Notes: a model not told the origin generated them from the sequence alone. Positions 42,190 through 51,590 are shown, numbered from the stretch's first letter. The stretch: 64,000 bases of DNA from Congeria kusceri (GCA_027627225.1 JAPFQT010000381.1:62001-126000), one strand, 5' to 3'. Translations and numbers: made by a program.

Positions 42190-42903
42190 TTTGTGCATGA
42201 ATACATGGGCCAAAAGTTATGAAGCTGGGGACCACTAAGAACAAAGTAGTGCCAAAAAAAAACCTTTTTTCTTATTTCTTACATATATACCTTTAAATTG
42301 ATACCAAAACATATCATTTAAACTGTATTTTTAAAATTATATGCATTATACACTGAACCATATGTGTTTATTGTCTAACTGACAGCATGTAACCCTGAGG
42401 ATGTGACTTCCGTTTTGGTGTAATGTGACCTTTAAGAGAACCCAACTCTTTCAAATTTGAATAAAAACCACATTTTTCACAAGTCTGATCTATTTCGAGA
42501 AAGAACATGAAGTCCTATCACACTGGTATATTGGAAAAAAGTATAATTGTAAATACCACATATAAAGGCATTTCGAGACAAGAATTTAGACTTAGGTACA
42601 TCTTGGAAAACATTATTTGAACTCAGAATTAAGCATAACTTTGAGTTTTAATAGGCATAGCAGATGTAATATAATAATATCAGAAGTGGAAACAATCTTC
42701 ATTGGCATTCTAAATGTTATAGACCAGGTTTTTAAGCTGTTTTGAGCTAATTATTTGTTTTATTTTCTGCATTTTTTTGGTTAAATCCATATAAAAGTAG
42801 CATGTCAGATGCCATTTGACCCCAGAAAAGGGTTTGTTTACATAACAATCAACATACTGTACCTCCTGACACAATAAACAAAAACATGTCAATGCCAGGT
42901 ACT

Positions 42904-42908
42904 AATTA
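42904..42908. repeat. Target-site duplication, left (AATTA)
   Basis: Matches AATTA at 56958-56962; the intact sequence in the other units has it once. Confidence 0.9.
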
Positions 42909-43436
42909 CACCCTGTACAACCGTCACCCATCACCGCGAGGACTTCTACGCATCCTCGTGATTTATTTTGAGGCATTTTTAGACCGAAATCGATGGGTAT
43001 GGTAAGTGAATATTCAAAAACTTTTTTATTTTAAGGCGGATCGTTTAATCTTATGGCGCATGCTGATCTCACATGAATTACCTGTCATCCGCCATGGTCT
43101 ATGTTATACATTCTGTGGTAGTTTTCTAGATCATTCGTGACAACCGACTTCAATATCGTCAAAATGAGCATCCAGGCGTTTGCATTCACGATTTTTTCAG
43201 TATTCCTATGGTTTCTAGTACTAAGCTTGTTCTTGAAATACTCTATTTCGGTGTAAGATTGCACAGAAACTAATAATATCATTCTAAAAGATTGTTTTGG
43301 GATTGAAATCTGGCATTTTCACTGTCGATTAAAGGTGACGTGTACGGAGTAAGAGCAGGGGTGACGTGTGCACCGTGGAGGATTTCTATAAAAACGCGAT
43401 TTTAGGCTCTTTTCACCCCTTATTTTACTGGATATC
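42909..43436 (+). repeat. Left terminal inverted repeat
   Basis: Pairs with 56957-56435 from the CACCCTG tip to GATATC. Differences include a 5-bp CTTAT insertion near 43055 and scattered substitutions concentrated in the outer 350 bp; the inner part is almost identical. The decamer GGTGACGTGT occurs twice (43334 and 43360), 26 bases apart. Confidence 0.92.
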
Positions 43437-43601
43437 AATGTTTTACTATAGTTTAGACACTTTCAAGATCATTTTTAAAAAGTATTGATTTTTTTTTTTT
43501 AACGCTTGCAATGGTCAACATATGAATGTTAACATTACATATACACGCAATTTCATATATACTTAGCCACATGTTCATTTAGTTCATTCTATTTCTTTCA
43601 G

Positions 43602-43629
43602 CAGCAGTAAGGATCAACAAATACTGAAA
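43602..43629 (+). other. Candidate 28-nt 5'UTR exon of the YqaJ-transposase gene
   Basis: A pyrimidine-rich acceptor TCTATTTCTTTCAG ends at 43601 and a consensus donor GTAAGTAAT starts at 43630. It lies between the left inverted repeat and the coding exon, whose own acceptor ATATTTTTCAG ends at 44771. It is judged from splice signals only. Confidence 0.4.
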
Positions 43630-44771
43630 GTAAGTAATAAAACCTTGGACACTTTGAAAGCGAAAACAAATGAATATATTAATTAATTAAGACATAAAAC
43701 GGTAAAAGATCTTTAATCTAAGAATACATGGGTTTATACTTTTTGTAAGATTATTTATCTTCTTGTCATGCTCGTATCCGCCGCTGGATTAGTGGCACAG
43801 TGTGCAACCCAATAGTCGGCTGACGTTTTTATAATTAAATTACATATACGTGGTCAAAAATGGAACAGAGATCTCCATTCGATACATATACTTAAAATTT
43901 TCTAGGGTGAGATCCCACAAATCCCCCCTCATGGGAGTTCCACCCGCACATTGTTAGCCCGGTCTCTATCCCTCTTTTCATCGCTAAAGGTTTGGCCGAA
44001 TGCCGTAACCCCCCTTGCAGTCTCTAATTTCTGGATCGGGACTGCGTGTTTCATGATTATAATAACATTTAGTATGACATGACGCGTATTATTCGCACAC
44101 GTTCTGATATTATTTGTATGTTGAGTTGAATTTTCGCACTACCCAAGCACTAAATGTATTATTTACATATAAATATATACGACATATTTATAAAGAAGCA
44201 AATTTAAAAATACGAAAAATGAAATACGCAAAATACATTTACGACTTCAAGTGTATAATGTATAACTGTTTACTAAAGCTCATAAATTTAAATTGGGCCT
44301 ATTTATTTCACAAGTTGGGCCATAGTTTTCGCGTCGTATTAAGGATATTTATTATGTGCAATTGATTCCCAAATCAACCTGCTTGCAAATTAAATACACT
44401 ACATGTGTATATTGCACGAAAATGCGCCATTTAAAAATAAAAATTTATAAACCCCCAACACGTACTTCAGGCCCTTTCACGTCAGAATTTTGGCAAACAA
44501 CCTTTATTTTTCAGAATTATAATATCATTTGTTACATTAAAATTGAATTGTTTTAAATACTTACTCCATTCAAAAACCTGTGCAACATATAAAACATGTT
44601 TCTAGAAGGCGAACTACACCAAGCCCTAGTTACGTCTCAATGTGCACCCCTTTAAACATGATCCTCTCACCGCCACTGCAATTTGCATCGTATTATGAAA
44701 ATGACATATAAGAGCATTAAATGTAAATGTTATATCAATTGAGATTTTCAAATATTAATGATATTTTTCAG
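43630..44771 (+). other. AT-rich leader/intron, no gene seen
   Basis: Between the candidate 5'UTR exon and the coding start. Short open frames (for example 44114-44365) are lysine/tyrosine/isoleucine-rich, as expected of AT-rich noncoding DNA, and resemble no family I know. It ends in a good acceptor immediately before ATG 44772. Confidence 0.5.
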
Positions 44772-45548
44772 ATGAAGAAAAAGACCAATCTTTCATTGTA
44801 CAAGAAAGTAAGAAGAATATCAACTAAGAGGTTCCTTACATGTGCACCAGAAAGGTCACCACATAAGAAAAGAATAAGGACATCAACATCACCATATTCC
44901 TCCCCATTTACAAATACAAAACGGTCAACAATAACTCCCAGAGCAACACCGAAGAAAACTAATACGCCATCATCGGGAACACCCAAAAAGACACCAGCAT
45001 TTATCGCGTCGTGTGAGGCAGAATCATCCGAATCATATTATGAAGACATTGAAGACAATATAGAATGTGACGAGGATTATCAAACGTACATAACATTTAG
45101 ATCTACGCTACAAATTGTGGGCCTATGGACAATTTTCGCAAACTTTATAGACCTTGTCACGGAACGAGCGAATCCTTTAGACAATATAGCGCTGCTGTTG
45201 TTTCTGGATACTGTAAAATATTTTAGTTGCATTTCGTCGTCTTCAATGTCATATTTTAGCGTAACCCAACGATTTTGGAAAACAGGATTCAGGTTGTTTC
45301 ATGCCAAGTTCTTATACTTTATGGGAGGACCTAAGAATATTGGTTCAAACGATCCAAATGCTGAAAATGACTTAAGACCTGAAGATGTGCAGATAAATTT
45401 TGCTGTCCCATCAATTCCGGTCATTAAACGTTTCGAAGTGCCCGACATTGACATCCCTAAGAGAATGCCAACTGGAGTTATAGAACCGGTTCTTAAATGC
45501 CTCGCAGAAAGGGTCACAGACAATAGGTATATGCTATGTTTCGATGCA
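44772..45548 (+). CDS. N-terminal segment of the YqaJ-transposase
   Basis: About 259 codons in frame to the six-A run. The first ~80 residues are basic and Ser/Thr/Pro-rich with repeated TPKKT-like motifs (likely DNA binding or nuclear targeting), then an acidic stretch (EDIEDNIECDED). A conserved part follows (QRFWKTGFRLFHAKFLYFM) ending with RYMLCFDAKK, where the frame breaks. The matching segment of the second copy near 60441-60500 reads GVYEDVMQILSVSLEHKCLM, then FDDKK, showing the FDxKK motif is the conserved point. Confidence 0.65.
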
Positions 45549-46039
45549 AAAAAGTCACAGCAGGAGTAGATAAGGTGGGTGGAGATGTTGACTTGTTCGG
45601 GTGCGAGAGCAAGGATAGTTTGGAAGAACGGAAACAGCGTCTTGTTGTTCAAAAGAAAGTATTTATAAACGCTATAAATGGCGATAAGGACATCGCAGAC
45701 ACGTACGAATCTACATCAAGCCATACACAGCGTGTCAGGCAGTGCATTTCCATACTTGGAAAACGGATCCAGGAAGCGAGAGATTTGAAAAAGAGACAAG
45801 AGTATGGATTAGGCAAATTTCTTGGTCTTGCTGGAGACAAATGGCGTGAATCAAAGTTTGTGTATGCGATAAGCGCCCTACACACGTCCCTCTATCAGCT
45901 GAATGAATTGTTGAGAAACGCAATTTACAGTGTTCACAAGCTTTGCAAGTATTGTAGTGTTGTAGGGAAATCGATAGTCCCTGTAGACGATGTACTGCTA
46001 GTGAAGAAACACTCCCAAAAGACTATATGGTGTTCTTGA
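45549..46039 (+). CDS. Second segment of the YqaJ-transposase (GDVDLFG to coiled helical region)
   Basis: Read in the -1 frame after the A-run: KKVTAGVDKVGGDVDLFGCE, then a charged helical region (SLEERKQRL, RIQEARDLKKRQEYGLGKFLG, KFVYAISALHTSLYQL). The second copy has matching EIRRKNEYCKSKLIERGG and GKYVSAI at 60700-60815. It ends by another -1 shift between about 45985 and 46010; the next frame then reads LPKDYMVFLNPDY. Confidence 0.6.
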
Positions 46040-47172
46040 ACCCTGACTATAAACAAAATGTGATGGACACAAAGTACATTATACAACGCACCCCATTATG
46101 GGTAGGTGTCAGGAATCTGGCCTCAGTTACTGGCAGTACAATGCATGATGCCATTGGGCTTAGAACAGTTAAGGCCCAAAGAGAACATATGTGTAAAATT
46201 CAAGGAATATCGGATGGAAGCAAAGATGTGTCACATAGCCTATATGAAAAGCTAGAATACGGAACACTTCAAGAAAAGAATGCCATAGCAACGTTAGCTA
46301 CCATTGTCATTCCAACTTTCTTTCCCCAGTGTTGCTATGTTGAAGAGGGTTGTTACATTAAACAGGGAGAAAACAAAGATGTCCTCATGGTTGTTTCTCC
46401 AGATGGCAGTATAAGGGAATGTGATAGTACTGGTGAAAACAATTCTTTTAGAATGGGCAAAATTGTTGCCGCTGTGGAATTAAAATGCCCCTTTCCCAGG
46501 GATGGAAAAGTAACTCTTCACTATGAATTGCCACAATATTATGTCTGTCAGTGTCTTTCAGATATGCATGTTTTAGACACCGACAAGCTTATATATCTTA
46601 GTTGGTCTCCTGAATCTTCAGTTGTACTGGAAGTAAGATTCGATGAAGTTCTTTTTTCGAAGATATACGCCCTTGCCAAAGACACGTATGATTGTGATGA
46701 TCCTAAACGGGTGTCAGATGCGACAGAAAGGATACGTGAAATAAAATCTGGCATTGCTGAATTCAAGAAGACTCATGTTACATTTCTTGCAGAAATTCCA
46801 TCAGCCAAGATGATCGAGGACAGTTTGCCCCAAACACCTGAATCGTCTCCATACAGATTTCCTAGTATTTGGACAGAAATGGCGAATGACAGAAAGGTAT
46901 GTGATAAAGATCAAGTTGAAGACATTATAAAGTCTGCAGTTACAACGCTTGAACAAGCTTATGACATACAAAGAAGAAAGGCAACAGAAGTGATGGTATG
47001 GGTACTAACGCATATCGACAGAAATACATTGGAACTGCCATGTTCAATAATCATAGCTTACGCCTTGAAGGATTACAAAACAACTGCACAAGAAATGAGA
47101 AAAGCGACAGAATATGTGATTCGTAAGTGTCAACAATATGGTCTAAGAATATGCTCTATATCCGTCAATGGA
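46027..47172 (+). CDS. YqaJ/PD-(D/E)XK exonuclease segment of the transposase
   Basis: The YqaJ fold belongs to the lambda-exonuclease type PD-(D/E)XK nucleases that process DNA ends in phage recombination. Counting from 46027: RTPLW (21-25), VTGST (34-38), EYGTLQE (77-83), SPDG with Asp126, AVELKCPF with Glu151 and Lys153, and LPQYYVCQCLSD with Gln170. All catalytic positions expected of the family (D, ExK, Q) are present. The frame runs on past the domain through an Asp/Glu/Lys-rich region and is halted at TAA 47173-47175, which lies in an extra ~30 bases formed by a second copy of the preceding 18 bases. The frame after it is unchanged, so the stop is a local lesion and not the natural end. 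Confidence 0.85.
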
Positions 47173-47175
47173 TAA

Positions 47176-48666
47176 TATAATCTATATCCGTCAATGGATG
47201 GTCAATGGATTCAACTGATGACAAGGGATTCAAATGGCAGAGCACTCACCGTTCTGCAGCATCAAAAAGACGTTTGGGCAAAAGTGCAGAATATGACAAA
47301 AATGGAAATCTGCAAAGAAATTGCGAAGTTGAATAGATGCAGTGTTGATGGTAACTATGAAAGGAAAGCGTTGAAATTGAAAATGCCGCAACCTGACATT
47401 TTGTTACGACTTATTCCTATGACAAAGAAAAGGGGAGAAGGAGAGCCTGAAAGTGATGTTGGATGCATGACTACGACAGAGTGGATGCCACACCAGTTGA
47501 TAAATTCTTTGCAAGATCCAGATGATAGTTTAAATGACACTGTCAGAGGAATTGATGTTGATGTCTCTGTATAAACGGGTATTAATCATTTAAGGGACCT
47601 GATCGATGCATATCAAAGTAAACAATGTGTCGCTGATAATTCGGCTACCGAGCTTCCTGAAATTTTGAACAATGAAGATGAACAAGCGCCTGAAACCTAT
47701 TCCAACGAAGACAGTTTGAACCCTGCCATAAGTATTGATAGACTGTCCGAAAAGAGAGAACAATCTTTAAGAAGTGCATGCCTAAAACCTATCTCACGTA
47801 ACGATCTGGTGTTGTTGTTTGAGGGCAAATTAAATCACAACATGGTGACACATAAACAGCTTGATCATATTATCAATGTTGTGCTTACTTATATAAATTC
47901 TAGCATAAAACCAAGAAAGTATTTGAATAAAGAAAAAAAAATTGCGTTTTTGAAAGATATATGCAATTCGAGTTTGCCTGCTCGACAGAAAACACAACGC
48001 AAGAAGAGTCCCTTGAAGCTCGCAACAATGTTTGAAAGAGTCATTAGATCCCGAAAAATGCCTAAATCTATCCTAAATGCTGCGTATGCGACATGCATAT
48101 ATGCAGATCAGTACAATGCATGGACAAACTCCATGACTGACATCGCACGACCGAGACAGGAAGTGTGTGAAGATTCCGAGGTGGACATACCTTTCTGGTA
48201 TTCGTATCCCGAGATATTTGAGGGCGATACAATAGGAAAAGGTACCGACTGTTCACATAATCTTACACACTTACGCGTTAGATCATGCACTACCGGTATA
48301 GGAAACGTGCCGCCAGATGGATGGAAAACTGTTGCAAGTTTAAACACAACAAAATTGAACTCCGCTTTAGTGGAGGACTTGATTGACAAACAGAGTGTTC
48401 CAAACGCAAGAACAAACTTCTGCGAAGAAGTTGAAACATCAATGCGCATGCACGGATTCATTGAAGCTGCTGATTTGACAAGACTTGTACGTAATTGGTA
48501 CGAAGCTTCGGATTCGCCTGGAATCGCGGCAACACATCTACTAGAAATGCGCAATTTCCTTCTGAGAAACACTGACTTCAGCGTGTTCCCGCCTGCAGGA
48601 CGATACATTAACCAGGTGCCTGTTGTCACTTTCGAAGGAATGTTAATTGATATTGACACGAAGATT
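47176..48666 (+). CDS. Post-nuclease segment of the transposase
   Basis: In the same frame as the nuclease. It reads DGQWIQL and LQHQKDVWAKV near the start, is cut by TAA 47572-47574, and continues without shift to a conserved stretch: DCSHNLTHLRVRSCTTGIG, PDGWKTVASLNTTKLN, LVEDLIDKQS, RNWYEASDSPGI and VTFEGMLIDIDTKI, ending at TAG 48667-48669. The second copy contains DGQWHRIVV, MQKDVWINV, CVDSSNLLTTSR, SNEPWLREAETRITLL, and VDGLIDPMSVP at 61590-62840. Confidence 0.7.
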
Positions 48667-48669
48667 TAG

Positions 48670-48848
48670 TTGCATTCTTGCATTGGTCCATATAATATAC
48701 GAAGTGTGGGAAGCCTTGCTGCAGAAACGGCGGTTGGCGTTTTGCAGCAACTCAATCCAGTAAGCAGCGTGTGCATCAAGGCAAGAGACGTCCCGAGTCT
48801 GATATCAACAGTTGTAGAAGTGATGACATGCAAGTTAAATCCTAACAG
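48670..48848 (+). CDS. End of coding exon 1 (GSLAAET segment)
   Basis: In frame after TAG 48667: GPYNIRSVGSLAAETAVG, then DVPSLIS and CKLNPNR. Glu in SLAAET aligns with Glu of GETYFSEL in the second copy (63060-63090) and with AENFFG in relatives I recall, so it is a candidate catalytic residue. The exon ends at AACAG (48848); the next two bases are AT instead of GT. Confidence 0.6.
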
Positions 48849-48953
48849 ATTAGTTCCAACTTTCACCAATGAGCCAAAGTTTCTATTAAAAATTGTTCAT
48901 TAAATATTGTCATGCAATATAACGGAAACACACGAAACATGGCAACGCCAAGA

Positions 48954-49914
48954 AACCAGGTTTTCAACGTTTTAATTATTAATTTAATTTAAATAATTGT
49001 GTAATAATTGAGTGCAGATCTTGGTGGTAGTAGCAAATAATTCTGCATGGTCTGCAAGACCAAGACCAAGCTAGGTCTGCATGTCAGCTCGTAACCTACA
49101 CGCAAAATTTCAGTGCAATACCCCCATCAAAGTTAAGTTAGTGAGCAAAAAAGTTTTTCTATTTTAAGTAACAGTTACTTTGACCTTGATCCAACTGGTC
49201 CCAAATTCAATCCCAAGCTAGGTCTGCATGTAAGCTACCAACATACAAAATTTCAGAACAATACCCGCATAAAAACTCAAGTTATTGAGCGGAAACAGTT
49301 TTTCTAGTTTTAGAAACAGAAACTGGTCCCAGATGGAAGCCAGATGGTATACATGTAAGCTACACCACAACATCTCCATCCAAACTGAAGATATTGAGCA
49401 GAACATTTTTTTCTATTTTTAGTAACAGTGACCTTGACCAACTGGCCCCAAAAGAACTCCCATGCTAGGTCTGCATTTAAGCAACCTACACACTAAATCT
49501 CAGTGCAATACCTCCATCCGAACTAAAGTTATTCACCTGAAACCATTTATATATTTTTGGTAATAGTGATCTTGACCTGAACCTGACTGGCCCCAAATGC
49601 AATCCCAAGCTAGGTCTGCATGGAAGATACCTACACACAAAATTTCAGTGCAATATCTCTATCCAAACTCAAATTATTGAGCGGACACGGTTTTTCTATT
49701 TTAAGTAACAGTGACATTGACCTTGACCCGACACGCCCCAAATACAATCCCAAGCTAGGTATACATGCAAGCTTACTGTATCCAAATTTTCATCAAGATT
49801 GGTAAATGCAAACTAAAGTTATTGACCGGAAACCACCTTTTTTGACGCCCGCCCGCCCGCCCGCGATACCCCAATGTAATATCCAGGATTTTCAACGACG
49901 TTGAAAACCGGGTT
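48954..49914. mobile_element. Non-autonomous element with internal minisatellite, in the transposase intron
   Basis: Ends are inverted: AACCAGGTTTTCAACG at the left and the complement of AACCCGGTTTTCAACG at the right (15 of 16 match). The right end forms a small hairpin. It contains ~5-6 copies of a ~145-bp unit (49021-49850) built around CTAGGTCTGCATG, AAATTTCAGTGCAATACC and GTGACCTTGACC, and a short CCCG run at 49849. The style is typical of bivalve MITE-like elements. I could not define a target duplication. Confidence 0.65.
49021..49850 (+). repeat. ~145-bp minisatellite inside the non-autonomous element
   Basis: The marker CTAGGTCTGCATG or close variants recur at about 49072, 49217, 49464, 49609 and 49754; a diverged copy lies near 49340. 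Some copies are ~125 bp. Confidence 0.8.
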
Positions 49915-49972
49915 AAAAAAGGGAATACGATCACCTTTTGAATAGCTTAAAGAAATTTGTTTAATTTTCCAG

Positions 49973-50080
49973 GGGATTTTTTATGAGGACATCTCGCGTA
50001 AGTGGAGTGTACCCAGCCCACGAAGCTGATGCGGGAGTATCGGAGGCTATGGACACATCACTTTCACACCCAGTCATCAG
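49973..50080 (+). CDS. Coding exon 2 of the YqaJ-transposase gene
   Basis: Acceptor TTAATTTTCCAG ends at 49972; donor GTTTAT starts at 50081. In the phase set by AACAG|GGG it reads GFFMRTSRVSGVYPAHEADA without stop. A homologous exon of 105 bases with the same phase lies at 63691-63795 in the second copy. Confidence 0.65.
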
Positions 50081-50196
50081 GTTTATACTCATTTTAGTCT
50101 TATTACATTTTATTCACTTCTTTAAGTTTTACAATTGAATTATCATGAGTTAATTTCTTTAAAAATTGACACTATGTCGTCTTGCATTTACTGCAG

Positions 50197-50374
50197 GAAC
50201 CACGCATTCGATTTGGAGACCCGGAAGAAGAAGTCCAGGCGCAAGATACGCTTTGGAACCATATCAGGTCCCCAGGCGCCTTCTAGAGGTGCAATGCCTG
50301 TAAGGCAGTTTCACAGAAAAGACGAATCCAAGATACTACCATCAAAACGACTAGGAATTGATCACTTAATTTAA
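50197..50374 (+). CDS. Coding exon 3 (basic C-terminal tail) of the YqaJ-transposase gene
   Basis: Acceptor TTTACTGCAG ends at 50196. It is open to TAA 50372-50374, with a basic cluster TRKKKSRRKIRFG, then PVRQFHRKDESK. Phase fits exon 2 (CAG|G). The cluster is a candidate nuclear localisation signal. AATAAA follows 95 bases later. Confidence 0.65.
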
Positions 50375-50468
50375 AGTCAGTTTAGTTTGTTTTCATAAAC
50401 GTTTAAATTAATTGAAACGTAATAATGTGTTTGATAAAGCCGTTTACACTATTAATTAAATAATAGGA

Positions 50469-50474
50469 AATAAA
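50469..50474 (+). terminator. Poly(A) signal of the YqaJ-transposase gene
   Basis: AATAAA, 95 bases after the last stop codon. Confidence 0.55.
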
Positions 50475-50829
50475 ATATCATGAAACAGTCTTTATTGTTT
50501 TGAAAATTTAATAACAATGCATAAACAAAAGCACTTTGAGCTCAGGCTCTCCAAAAGCAACAACAATGTATAGCACCGCAAATAAAGTTCCAACCTTGAA
50601 CATAAAACTTAATGTGCATCATAACAGATTTTCAAACCTTGAACATAAAACTTTTTTTTAATGTGTATTATAAAAGAGTTTCCAAACATTGAACATAAAA
50701 CTTAATGTGCATCATAAAAGATTTCAACCAAAACAGCCTTTCAAATTTATCTTTACAAATGATGTTAAGTTTGTCTATTCATCAGTGACCTCTAGTTGCT
50801 TATCATAAGCACTTACATTCTTTTTAAAG

Positions 50830-51590
50830 AATAAATTGTGATTACACACGATGGACAATTAAACAATTTATCAGGAGCATGTTGTGCTCAGATGGGCTAA
50901 AAAGATCAAGTTCAAACATCATGCAAACTGATCCCCAGGGTGAGACCAAATTTGACTCCAGGTGCATAATTTGAAGAACTTTGAAAGAGGACCTCAAGGT
51001 GATGCAAAAACTTTGGTAGGGTACCCCAAGATACATACAAAATATGAAAGATCTGGGCCTTGAGGTATCAGACAAGAAATTTTGTAAAGTTTTCACAATA
51101 TAAGTGTTAGTAATATTGATTACCCCCAGGGCGTGGCCAAAATGTTGAACCCAGGACCATAATTTGACAAACTTAGGTAGAGGACCATTAGATATGCTAC
51201 ATACCAAATATGAAAGCACTGGGCCTTGAGGTTTCAGGCAATACATTTTGTAAAGTTTTCCCTTTATAAGTTAATCTTAATACCCCCAGAGTGTGGCTAA
51301 TTTTGACCCCAGCGCCATAACTTGACAACCTTTGGTAGAGGACCATTAGATACCAAATACGAATGCTCTGGGCTTAGTGGTTTCTAACAATAAGCTTTTT
51401 TAATTCGCATTTATGACAACCCGTATTTGGCCCCATGTTCAACTTATGCAACCAATCGCAACCATTTAAACAACTTTGATAGAGATGTTGCTTAAAGAAA
51501 TTGTTTACGACACACGACTCACGCCGACGGACAGAAGTTGATCACAAAACCCTTACCATGAGAATGTTGTGCTCAGGTGAGTAAAAACTA
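50830..51590. repeat. Dispersed bivalve-type repeat with ~180-bp internal periodicity
   Basis: Three diverged copies of a segment with TACCAAATATGAAAG, CTGGGCCTTGAGGTTTC, GTTTTCCC and GTGGCCAAAATTTGACCCCAG-like words (about 50940, 51125 and 51285). Both ends carry ATGTTGTGCTCAG (50879 and 51562) as direct repeats, and the right end has a GACGGACAG tail. I know this repeat style from oysters and mussels. It contains no gene. Confidence 0.6.

Larger units (their letters stand above)
1..42908. repeat. Tandem array of ~3.55-kb units (macrosatellite), units 1-12 and start of 13
   Basis: Head-to-tail repeats seen directly. Taking the GATGCCATTTGA anchor as the border, units start at 1, 3581, 7130, 10662, 14213, 17772, 21316, 25060, 28630, 32176, 35722, 39256 and 42808; unit lengths are 3532-3580 bp except unit 7 (3744 bp, internal duplication). 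Copies differ by a few percent by eye. Each holds a Mutator-like transposase relic on + (first ~1.75 kb after the ATG) and a His-Me finger nuclease relic on - (next ~0.9 kb), then ~0.9 kb without recognised coding sequence. The left end of the array lies outside the window. Confidence 0.97.
44772..50374 (+). pseudogene. YqaJ-embedded transposase gene (whole locus, inactivated)
   Basis: Three coding exons: 44772-48848, 49973-50080, 50197-50374. All junctions keep the same phase (AG|G arginine codons), and the poly(A) signal AATAAA is at 50469. ATG 44772 is chosen because it abuts the acceptor TTTTTCAG. The whole would give about 1,450 residues: basic Ser/Thr/Lys-rich N-terminus, a CFDAKK...GDVDLFG segment, the YqaJ nuclease, a DGQW...QKDVW segment, a large conserved region ending GSLAAET, and a basic tail. 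Lesions: -1 shift at 45548-45554, -1 shift near 46000, TAA 47173, TAA 47572, TAG 48667 and donor GT to AT at 48849. Predicted proteins of this layout occur in bivalve and cnidarian genomes to my knowledge, usually labelled by YqaJ alone. That it is the transposase is inferred from its place as the main gene of the element. Confidence 0.72.

Noticed and set aside
1..42908. Array as ribosomal, histone or other multicopy host gene cluster
   Set aside because: No rRNA or histone sequence is present; the unit contents are transposase and nuclease relics.
1..42908. CRISPR-like array
   Set aside because: Units are ~3.5 kb with no short repeats alternating with unique spacers, and the DNA is eukaryotic.
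44114..44365. 83-codon open frame in the transposon leader
   Set aside because: Lys/Tyr/Ile-rich composition of AT-rich DNA, no motif, and it lies in the presumed 5'UTR intron.
48108..48659. 183-codon minus-strand open frame
   Set aside because: Antisense shadow of the conserved post-nuclease segment of the transposase, which has clear homologs on +.
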